Assembly: GCA_910586585.1 (NCBI GenBank)
Contig: CAJUKA010000201.1
Coordinates: 1 to 5,580 of the forward strand
From: an uncultured Lachnospiraceae bacterium
GTDB lineage: Bacteria > Bacillota > Clostridia > Lachnospirales > Lachnospiraceae
Length of the DNA: 5,580 nucleotides
Direction: 5' to 3'
Both the position numbers and the translations under genes were made by a program. This document shows, one piece after another, positions 1 through 4,746 of the stretch; position 1 is the stretch's first letter, and every line of letters begins with the position of its first letter. Below the pieces are notes generated by a model that was not told where the DNA came from, did not search any database, and saw nothing but the letters and a program-made list of their open reading frames with translations.

Positions 1-10
1 GAAGTGTAGG

Positions 11-42
11 GAGCCCTGATGGAAAATCCACGGGGCTTTTTT
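11..42 (+). terminator. Intrinsic terminator 1 (of a tandem pair)
   Basis: AGCCCTG (12-18) pairs with CGGGGCT (31-37), including one G-T wobble. Past a bulged A19 the stem continues as TGGA (20-23) with TCCA (27-30), closing on an AAA loop. A run of six T (37-42) follows directly. The T run lies only on the plus-strand side, so it stops rightward transcription coming from a gene left of the window. Stem length and T run are read directly from the sequence; no folding energy was computed. Confidence 0.8.
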
Positions 43-56
43 CACGTCCTCCGCAC

Positions 57-98
57 AGGGCAGCGGACTTTATCCTTTCACCGCTGTCCTTTTCTTTT
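57..98 (+). terminator. Intrinsic terminator 2 (of a tandem pair)
   Basis: AGGGCAGCGG (57-66) pairs over ten positions with CCGCTGTCCT (81-90), with a single G-T wobble at 60/87 and a 14-base loop. It is followed by a T-rich tract (90-98, broken only by C94). The structure ends about 15 bases before the Shine-Dalgarno sequence of the first gene. I see no convincing -35/-10 pair between it and that gene, so transcription of the downstream genes would have to read through it or begin in an unrecognised promoter. Confidence 0.75.
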
Positions 99-124
99 GC
101 GGAAAGGGTGGAAAGGAGATGCTG

Positions 125-328
125 ATGGATTGTTTTGCAAAGAATGAAAACGGGAACTGCAACATTCTGCGCTGTGGGAAATGCCAGGGCGAGACCTGCC
201 ATTTCCATAAGACGAGGGAAGAACAGGCGCAGTTACTGGAAAAGGTGAGCGAGAGACTGCGGAGCCTGCCGCAGTACCAGCAGGAGGCAGTCGCTGACAA
301 GTATTACGGCGGCGTGAGGAAGTGGTGA
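125..328 (+). CDS. Small cysteine-rich protein, possible zinc binder (67 aa)
   Basis: This encodes a 67-residue protein with five cysteines in its first 25 residues (C3, C12, C17, C20, C25) followed by H26 and H28. The C17-x2-C20-x4-C25-H-x-H cluster looks like a small metal site. The rest (about 29-60) is charged, probably helical, and ends in a basic tail. An ATG at 119 would add two residues, but AGGAG (114-118) abuts it; the ATG at 125 is six bases from AGGAG, so I chose 125. I recall similar short 'MDCFA...' Cys-rich proteins from Clostridia prophages, with no known function. It is probably cotranscribed with the HNH gene four bases downstream. Reality of the gene is fairly sure; the function is unknown. 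Confidence 0.75.
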   Translation: MDCFAKNENGNCNILRCGKCQGETCHFHKTREEQAQLLEKVSERLRSLPQYQQEAVADKYYGGVRKW

Positions 329-332
329 CGCC

Positions 333-686
333 ATGCCGAGGAAACCGATGAAACCGTGTAAGCATCCCGGATGCCCGAAGCTGACGGACGGGATGTACTG
401 CACTGACCACGCAAGGCTGCACGCCTCTGACCGTGCCAGCGCATCCGTCCGTGGATACGATGGCAGGTGGGAGAAAGCACGGAAACGGTTCTTAAAGGCA
501 TATCCTCTCTGTGTCAGGTGCATGGAGCAGGGACGATTGGTGAAAGCAACCGTGGTTGACCACATCATCCCACACAGAGGGGATGCAAAGCTGTTCTGGG
601 ATGAGGCGAACTGGCAGAGCCTTTGTAAGAGCTGCCACGACCATAAAACCATGACGGAGGACCGCTATCAGGAGTTCCATTACTGA
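333..686 (+). CDS. HNH endonuclease, phage type (117 aa)
   Basis: This is a metal-dependent nuclease of the HNH (beta-beta-alpha-metal) fold. The C-terminal half carries the whole signature: C60-x2-C63, then V-D76-H77-I, N93 in NWQSLC, and C98-x2-C101-H102. H77 is the expected general base, N93 and H102 complete the active site, and the four cysteines bind a structural zinc. A second Cys/His group near the N-terminus (C9, C14, C23, H26) resembles another small zinc knuckle, and RGYDGRWEKARKRFL (40-54) is a stretch typical of phage HNH proteins. In cos phages such proteins often lie beside the terminase and help cut packaging ends; here only the cos-like non-coding region downstream fits that, and no terminase is visible. 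The gene starts four bases after the previous stop, with AGGA at 317-320 as a rather distant ribosome site, so translational coupling is likely. Confidence 0.93.
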   Translation: MPRKPMKPCKHPGCPKLTDGMYCTDHARLHASDRASASVRGYDGRWEKARKRFLKAYPLCVRCMEQGRLVKATVVDHIIPHRGDAKLFWDEANWQSLCKSCHDHKTMTEDRYQEFHY

Positions 687-711
687 CGGTTTCCGTGATG
701 GTTCTTTTTCT
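677..711 (+). terminator. Possible weak terminator after the HNH gene
   Basis: An inner hairpin ACGG (686-689) / CCGT (693-696) with a TTT loop sits inside an outer pairing CCAT (677-680) / ATGG (698-701). The T-rich tract TTCTTTTTCTTT (702-713) follows. The stem is interrupted by an unpaired stretch of five bases on one side, and the 5' arm lies in the last codons of the HNH gene. It is therefore weaker than the two terminators at the left edge and may act only partially. Confidence 0.4.
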
Positions 712-734
712 TTCATATTCCGACAAGGCACAAC

Positions 735-749
735 ATTTCCCGTGGAAAT
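735..749. repeat. Inverted repeat (6-bp arms)
   Basis: ATTTCC (735-740) and GGAAAT (744-749) are perfect inverted arms around a CGT spacer. There is no T run behind it, so it is not a terminator. It could be a binding site for a dimeric protein, for example a regulator or terminase small subunit, but a match of this size can also be chance. Confidence 0.4.
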
Positions 750-785
750 CTGCATGGGGAAGGGGGTCAAGTTATCTCTAAAACT

Positions 786-801
786 GTCGAAAAATATCGA
801 C
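786..801. repeat. Inverted repeat (5-bp arms) beside a C tract
   Basis: GTCGA (786-790) and TCGAC (797-801) flank AAAATA. The right arm runs directly into CGCCGCCCCC (802-811). The adjacent C tract can pair with the G tract at 762-766, which would enclose this dyad in a larger hairpin. The arrangement is similar to what I remember of packaging-site regions beside HNH genes in Firmicutes phages, but I cannot place a cut site. Confidence 0.4.
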
Positions 802-840
802 CGCCGCCCCCTCAAACGTAAATTTTCGCAAATTCGCACA

Positions 841-862
841 GGGGGGATAGGAAATCGCCCCC
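841..862. repeat. G-tract hairpin
   Basis: GGGGGGAT (841-848) pairs with ATC (854-856) and CCCCC (858-862), with G857 bulged and a five-base loop AGGAA. The eight-pair GC-rich stem is the strongest local structure in the non-coding stretch. It lacks a T run and is therefore unlikely to be an intrinsic terminator. Its role is unknown; a packaging or protein-binding element, or a transcript-stabilising hairpin, would fit. Confidence 0.5.
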
Positions 863-926
863 AAATCTTACATAAACATTGATTTTTCAAGGCTTTCAGG
901 CACTTTAGTTTTGCGTGAAAGTACCG

Positions 927-991
927 AAAAACCCATGTTTTTGGGCTTAAAAACCATCAAAAAACGCTGGTTTTTGGGCCTTTTTTGATGG
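927..991 (+). promoter_or_regulatory. Leader with competing hairpins overlapping the SD of the next gene
   Basis: Three pairings overlap here. AAAAAC (927-932) pairs with GTTTTT (937-942). AAAAACC (949-955) pairs with GGTTTTT (969-975). CCATCAAAAAA (954-964) pairs perfectly over 11 bases with TTTTTTGATGG (981-991). The last two share bases 954-955 and enclose each other's arms, so they exclude one another. GTTTTTGGGC also occurs twice as a direct repeat (937-946, 970-979). The 3' arm of the long stem ends on the first two bases of the GGAGG at 990-994, so forming it would partly cover that ribosome site. A translational switch or attenuator is an inference; the repeats themselves are plain in the sequence. 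Confidence 0.45.
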
Positions 992-1004
992 AGGTGGAGG
1001 GAAA

Positions 1005-1424
1005 ATGACCGATTTTGAGGCGGCGCAGGTGAAGGAAATGCGCTTAAACGGCATGGGCTACCGTGCCATTGCGGAGGCGCTGGGGCTTTCCCGCGACATC
1101 GTCCGCAACCACTGCAAGGCAAAAGGGATGGGCGGCTATGTGGCGGCAACCGTGAAGAACCTGCAGGAGCGGGAGGTGCAGAACGGCATCTGTATCTGCT
1201 GCGGGAAGGAAACGCAGCAGGAAGGGACGGGCAGGCCGAGGAAGTTCTGCTCAGAGAAATGCCGGAGGCAGTGGTGGAAAGCGCATCCGCAGGAGGGGAA
1301 CAGGAAAGCCATTGTCACAAAGAAATGTGAATGCTGCGGCAGGGAGTTTTCCTTTTACCGGAGCAGGAAACCGAAGTATTGCAGTTATGACTGCTACATC
1401 AAAGCAAGGTTCTGGAGGGATTAG
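1005..1424 (+). CDS. HTH plus double zinc-ribbon DNA-binding protein (139 aa)
   Basis: This is a probable DNA-binding protein with an N-terminal helix-turn-helix (about residues 5-40; YRAIAEALGLSRDIVRNHCK is the core, as in sigma region 4 or resolvase-type HTH). Two similar zinc ribbons follow: C63-x2-C66-x15-C82-x3-C86 and C108-x2-C111-x14-C126-x3-C130. Both ribbons share the pattern CxxCG...R..(F/Y)CS..C, which suggests internal duplication. Proteins of this make-up recur in Firmicutes prophages and conjugative elements, often annotated loosely as sigma-factor-like; their target is not known to me. The start has GGAGG at 990-994 (ten bases away) and GGAGGG at 996-1001 (three bases), the first being better spaced. 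The stop is three bases before the methyltransferase start, and the next ribosome site GGAGGG lies within this gene's last codons, so the two are cotranscribed. A role as regulator or small terminase-like DNA binder is possible but unproven. Confidence 0.85.
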   Translation: MTDFEAAQVKEMRLNGMGYRAIAEALGLSRDIVRNHCKAKGMGGYVAATVKNLQEREVQNGICICCGKETQQEGTGRPRKFCSEKCRRQWWKAHPQEGNRKAIVTKKCECCGREFSFYRSRKPKYCSYDCYIKARFWRD

Positions 1425-1427
1425 AGA

Positions 1428-2669
1428 ATGGAGTTTAAGAAGATCAGGATTGCCGACCTTATCCCGGCATCCTACAATCCGAGGAAAAAGCTGAAACCCG
1501 GCGACAGGGAATACCAGAAGATAAAAAACTCCATCACGGAGTTCGGCTATGTGGAGCCGGTGATCGTCAACTCAGACATGACCATCATCGGGGGACACCA
1601 GCGCGTGGCTGTGCTTTCCGATCTTGGCTATGGGGAGATTGACTGCATCGTCATTGACATTGACAAGCAGAAGGAGAAGGCGCTCAACATAGCCCTCAAT
1701 AAGATCACGGGCGAATGGAACAAGGAGCTGTTGGCTGATTTGATTGCCGACCTGCAGGATTCGGACTTTGATGTGTCCTTCACGGGCTTTGAACCGCCGG
1801 AGATCGAGCAGCTATTCAATTCCGTCCACGATAAGAAAGTGACCGAGGATGATTTTGACATTGACGCGGAACTGGAAAAGCCCGCCGTGGCAAAGATGGG
1901 CGACATCTGGACGCTTGGGCGGCACAGGCTGGTGGTAGGCGATTCCACTCTGCCGGAGACATACGATGTGCTGATGGCAGGGGCGAAAGCGAACCTTGTG
2001 GTGACGGACCCTCCGTACAATGCAAATTATGAGGGGACTGCCGGGAAGATCAGGAATGACCACATGGAAAACGAGCAGTTCTATAACTTCCTTTTCGCCG
2101 CATTCGTAAATATGGAGCAGAACATGGAGCAGGACGCATCCATTTATGTGTTCCATGCCGACACCGAAGGGTTGAATTTCCGCAGCGCATTCAAGGCGGC
2201 GGGCTTTTACCTTTCCGGGTGCTGCATCTGGAAGAAACAGAGCCTTGTGCTGGGGCGGAGTCCCTACCAGTGGCAGCACGAGCCGTGCCTGTTCGGATGG
2301 AAGAAGGGCGGGAAGCACAACTGGTATTCCGACAGGAAACAGACCACCATATGGGAATTTGACCGCCCGAAGAAAAGCGGGCAGCACCCGACCATGAAGC
2401 CCGTAGGCTTGGTGGCATATCCCATCAAGAATTCCAGTATGAGCAACTGCATTGTATTGGACCCTTTCGGCGGCTCCGGCTCCACGTTGATTGCCTGCGA
2501 GCAGACGAACCGCATCTGCTACACCATAGAGCTGGATGAGAAGTTTGCGGACGTCATCGTGAACCGCTATATCGAGCAGGCCGGCTCCGCAGAGAATGTA
2601 TTTGTGGAGAGGGACGGGGTGAAAATCCCATATTCAGAACTGGAGAAGGGGGCGGCTGCGGATGGATGA
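1428..2669 (+). CDS. ParB-domain/N6-adenine DNA methyltransferase fusion (413 aa)
   Basis: This protein transfers a methyl group from S-adenosylmethionine to DNA, most likely to adenine N6. Residues 1-95 form a ParB/sulfiredoxin-type N-terminal domain, with LIPASYNPR (11-19), PVIVN and the signature GGHQR (55-59). A linker (about 96-155) leads to the methyltransferase domain: catalytic motif IV DPPY at 194-197, HPTMKP at 320-325, and the SAM-binding motif I LDPFGGSGST at 344-353, followed by IELD (367-370). Motif IV before motif I marks the beta class; DPPY favours adenine over cytosine N4. Length and architecture match a family common in phages and mobile elements. GGAGGG at 1414-1419, eight bases ahead, supports the start. 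The 3' end overlaps the next methyltransferase by eight bases. No restriction enzyme is adjacent, so it is probably an orphan, anti-restriction or regulatory methylase; the recognition site cannot be read from the sequence. Confidence 0.95.
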   Translation: MEFKKIRIADLIPASYNPRKKLKPGDREYQKIKNSITEFGYVEPVIVNSDMTIIGGHQRVAVLSDLGYGEIDCIVIDIDKQKEKALNIALNKITGEWNKELLADLIADLQDSDFDVSFTGFEPPEIEQLFNSVHDKKVTEDDFDIDAELEKPAVAKMGDIWTLGRHRLVVGDSTLPETYDVLMAGAKANLVVTDPPYNANYEGTAGKIRNDHMENEQFYNFLFAAFVNMEQNMEQDASIYVFHADTEGLNFRSAFKAAGFYLSGCCIWKKQSLVLGRSPYQWQHEPCLFGWKKGGKHNWYSDRKQTTIWEFDRPKKSGQHPTMKPVGLVAYPIKNSSMSNCIVLDPFGGSGSTLIACEQTNRICYTIELDEKFADVIVNRYIEQAGSAENVFVERDGVKIPYSELEKGAAADG

Positions 2670-4641
2670 GAATGGAAAACTGACGCTGGGCAGCCTGTTC
2701 TCCGGCTCCGGCGCTTTTGAACTTGGCGGGATGCTTGCCGGAATCCGCCCGGTGTTTGCAAGTGAAGTGGAGCCTTTTCCTATCCGGGTGACCACAAAGC
2801 GGCTGCCTTTCGTGAAACATTACGGTGACGTGAACAGCATCCGCGGGGATGAAATAGAACCTGTTGATATCATAACATCCGGCTCGCCTTGCACGGACAT
2901 CTCAATAGCGGGAAAACGTGCAGGACTTGACGGGAAGCAGTCCAGTTTATTTTTTCAGGCAATCAGGATCATAAAGGAAATGAGGTGTGCGACAGATGGG
3001 AGATACCCAAGATTTATCGTATGGGAGAACGTGCCGGGGGCATTCTCCTCAAACAACGGGGAGGATTTCAGGGCAGTCCTTGAAGCGGTCTGCTCCGTCA
3101 AAGACGGGGACATTTCTGTACCTCAACCTCCAAAGGGAAAATGGGCGAATGCCGGATGCATCATGGCAGACGGGTTTTCCCTCGCATGGCGGGTGGTCGA
3201 TGCCTGCCTGTGGGGCGTCCCCCAACGTAGAAAACGCATCTACCTTGTCGCAGATTTTGCAGGCGGGAGTGCCGGAAAGATACTATTTGAGTCCGAGGGC
3301 GTGTCAGGGTATACTCCGCAGGGCTTCCGTGCGTGGCAAGGAGCTGCCGGAGGTGCTGCGCCGTGCATTGGAGAAACAGGCGGCATCAGGGTCTGTTTAA
3401 ACGACCAGGGCGGCAGCCGCATGGACGTGACCGATGACGTGACGTGTACCTTAAGGGCGGAGGCGCACCATCCCCCGTGTGTGCTGGAGCAGGCCGTATT
3501 TGAAAACCATTCGCAGGACACGAGATACACGGGGCCTTTGGAGACTGCGCCCACAGTCAACGCCACCTATGGCATGGGCGGGAACAACCAGCCCTTCGTG
3601 GTGGAAACGCCAAAGACGCTGAAAATCCGTGCCGGAGGTGGAAATGGAGGGAAGGGGGCGCTCATACAGGATGACAAGTCGGCCACCCTTTCCTGCAACA
3701 ATGACCAGACCGTGTTCGTGCCTTTCTGCAAGGGGACGCGCCCACACTCTGCGGAGGAAGCGCCCACATGGAAAGACGGGGAAGTGGCAAACACGCTGAA
3801 TACTTTCGATATAGGAGAAACGCGCTGCAATGAGCTTGTGGTGCAGGCATTCGGCATCTGCTCCAAAGAGAGCAATGCCATGAAATCCGATAACCCGCAC
3901 AGCGGTTTTTATGAAGCGCAGACCGCACGGACCCTTGACTGTAATTGTAATAATCCGTCCAGCAATCAGGGCGGCATTGCGGTGGTGGCGGTGCAGGGTT
4001 CCATGATCGGCAGGGATGATAAGAACGGACCGCAGGGCAGCGGGGTGAATGAGGACGTGTGTTTCAGCCTGACCGGGGCAGACCGCCATGCGGTGGCATA
4101 CCCCACCTACTGCACGAGCAAGAATTCCTATTTCATGCGGGCGGAAAAGGAACTGGCAAACACGCTGGTGGCTACGGATTATAAGGACCCGCCGGTAATA
4201 AATGATGTGCGGACGGCATCGGGTAAGGATGTATTTGGTACGATCTCCGCGAGCATGGGCTCCAAGCAGTGGCTCGGCAACCAGGAGGCGTTCAGCGGCG
4301 ACTACCATATAGTAGAGCCGGACTATATCGTCCGCAGGCTGACCCCTACGGAATGCGCGAGGCTGCAGGGGTTTCCGGACTGGTGGTGTGACGGGCTGGG
4401 TACGGAGAATCCCACGAAGGAAGAAATGATATTCTGGCGGGAGGTGTTCGAGACCCACCGTAAAGTTATAGGCACCTCCAGTAAACCGAAGTCTGACAGC
4501 CAGATACGCAAATGGCTGGAAGACCCCCATTCCGATTCGGCGGAGTACCGTATGTGGGGGAATGGCTGCGCCCTGCCCAATGTATATTTCGTGCTTTGCG
4601 GCATTGTGTACTATGCACAGTTCCCGGATTATTTATTGTGA
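2662..4641 (+). CDS. C5-cytosine DNA methyltransferase with long repeat insertion (659 aa)
   Basis: This encodes a C5-cytosine methyltransferase. Conserved motifs are in order: motif I LFSGSGAFELG (12-22), motif IV GSPCTDIS with catalytic C77, motif VI ENV (122-124), motif VIII QRRKR (188-192), motif IX RRLTPTECARLQGFPDWW (558-575) and motif X GNGCALPNV (633-641). All catalytic landmarks are intact. The protein is much longer than the 320-450 residues usual for the family because the region between motifs VIII and IX, where target recognition normally lies, is about 365 residues and built of degenerate repeats of the form 'A-x-T-L ... Gly/Asn-rich turn ... VVx' (see Findings). A smaller extra stretch (576-630) separates motifs IX and X. 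The start at 2662 overlaps the upstream stop by eight bases, with AGGGG (2647-2651) ten bases ahead, so the two methylases are translationally linked. Multi-target Bacillus phage methylases also vary in this region; whether this one has several specificities is inference. Confidence 0.95.
   Translation: MDENGKLTLGSLFSGSGAFELGGMLAGIRPVFASEVEPFPIRVTTKRLPFVKHYGDVNSIRGDEIEPVDIITSGSPCTDISIAGKRAGLDGKQSSLFFQAIRIIKEMRCATDGRYPRFIVWENVPGAFSSNNGEDFRAVLEAVCSVKDGDISVPQPPKGKWANAGCIMADGFSLAWRVVDACLWGVPQRRKRIYLVADFAGGSAGKILFESEGVSGYTPQGFRAWQGAAGGAAPCIGETGGIRVCLNDQGGSRMDVTDDVTCTLRAEAHHPPCVLEQAVFENHSQDTRYTGPLETAPTVNATYGMGGNNQPFVVETPKTLKIRAGGGNGGKGALIQDDKSATLSCNNDQTVFVPFCKGTRPHSAEEAPTWKDGEVANTLNTFDIGETRCNELVVQAFGICSKESNAMKSDNPHSGFYEAQTARTLDCNCNNPSSNQGGIAVVAVQGSMIGRDDKNGPQGSGVNEDVCFSLTGADRHAVAYPTYCTSKNSYFMRAEKELANTLVATDYKDPPVINDVRTASGKDVFGTISASMGSKQWLGNQEAFSGDYHIVEPDYIVRRLTPTECARLQGFPDWWCDGLGTENPTKEEMIFWREVFETHRKVIGTSSKPKSDSQIRKWLEDPHSDSAEYRMWGNGCALPNVYFVLCGIVYYAQFPDYLL
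3400..4335 (+). repeat. Degenerate repeat array within the cytosine methyltransferase
   Basis: The coding sequence for about residues 247-558 reads as a string of related protein segments. Their cores are VTCTLRAEAHHPPCVL (260-275), APTVNATYGMGGNNQPFVV (296-314), KTLKIRAGGGNGGKGALI (318-335), SATLSCNNDQTVFV (340-353), VANTLNTFDIGETRCNELVV (375-394), ARTLDCN...GGIAVV (422-442), VCFSLTGADRHAVAY (466-480), LANTLVATDYKDPPVI (498-513) and VFGTISAS...YHIV (524-551). Each has a T-L or S-L beta-strand-like start, a polar turn and a short hydrophobic strand, suggesting serial beta-hairpins. The DNA is too diverged to show as simple nucleotide repeats. Boundaries are approximate and the relationship is by eye. 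Confidence 0.55.
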
Positions 4642-4660
4642 CATTTATTCTGACATTTAT
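4639..4660 (+). repeat. Tandem direct repeat TGACATTTAT x2
   Basis: TGACATTTAT occurs at 4639-4648 and again at 4651-4660, separated by TC, giving a 12-base period. The first copy contains the stop codon of the cytosine methyltransferase. Two in-phase copies ahead of a gene could be a regulator binding site, but the 12-base spacing is not a full helical turn and a small local duplication is equally likely. Confidence 0.5.
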
Positions 4661-4746
4661 GTTGCTTTTATCCCCATTCAGAGTGATTAATGTAATACCG
4701 AAAGGGAAAACAAAGCCGGAGGGCTTAAAAAACGGAGGAAAAAAGG
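4642..4746 (+). promoter_or_regulatory. 105-base gap; possible weak promoter
   Basis: This AT-rich gap separates the methyltransferase block from the last gene. TGTAAT (4691-4696) matches five of six -10 consensus bases, but no good -35 lies 16-18 bases upstream; TTGCTT (4662-4667) is too far away. No hairpin with a T run is visible, so the last gene is probably reached by read-through from the methyltransferases, possibly helped by a weak promoter here. GGAGG at 4734-4738 is the ribosome site for the gene at 4747. Confidence 0.25.

Larger units (their letters stand above)
687..1004. other. Structured 318-base non-coding region, cos-like/leader candidate
   Basis: No plus-strand gene with a ribosome site fits here, and the minus-strand reading frames across it look like chance. 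The region holds, in order: a dyad ATTTCC-CGT-GGAAAT (735-749); a G tract (762-766, with GGGG at 757-760) that can pair with CCCCC at 807-811; a dyad GTCGA (786-790) / TCGAC (797-801) next to ACCGCCGCCCCC; two imperfect direct repeats AAATTTTCGC (820-829) and AAATTCGC (830-837); a G-tract hairpin (841-862); and an array of A/T-rich inverted repeats (927-991) just before the next gene. An HNH gene directly upstream of such G/C-tract DNA recalls phage cos regions. That role is an inference. I found no convincing sigma-A promoter in it. Confidence 0.4.

Noticed and set aside
1..9. GAA GTG TAG could be the last codons of an upstream gene just before terminator 1.
   Set aside because: Three codons cannot identify a gene or its frame; the stop is well placed but the evidence is too thin for a feature.
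119..124. ATG at 119 as start of the small Cys-rich protein.
   Set aside because: AGGAG directly abuts it, leaving no spacing; the ATG at 125 has a normal distance.
492..890. Minus-strand reading frame of 132 codons across the HNH gene and the non-coding region.
   Set aside because: It is antisense to a clear HNH domain over much of its length, has no recognisable motif and no supporting ribosome site.
687..1004. CRISPR array, tRNA or known riboswitch in the non-coding stretch.
   Set aside because: There are no regularly spaced repeats of 25-40 bases, no cloverleaf with a T-loop, and no conserved aptamer core that I can recognise.
868..1149. Minus-strand reading frame of 93 codons reaching into the gap before the zinc-ribbon gene.
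   Set aside because: It is antisense to the HTH-coding part and translates A/T-rich inverted repeats; composition is unlike a real protein.
1812..2387. Minus-strand reading frame of 191 codons inside the adenine methyltransferase gene.
   Set aside because: It is a mirror of a strongly motif-supported gene; long antisense frames are common in such GC-rich coding DNA.
333..2669. HNH protein plus methylases as a restriction-modification system.
   Set aside because: The HNH protein is the small phage-packaging type, is in a separate unit beyond a 318-base gap, and lacks a target-recognition domain.
2987..3400. Plus-strand 137-codon frame inside the cytosine methyltransferase, which could suggest a frameshift.
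   Set aside because: The main frame runs without break through motifs VI and VIII in this stretch, so it is only an alternative frame.
3451..4530. Minus-strand reading frame of 359 codons under the cytosine methyltransferase insertion.
   Set aside because: Length is notable, but the plus-strand frame carries motifs on both sides and the antisense product is Arg/His/Val-rich with no domain I recognise.
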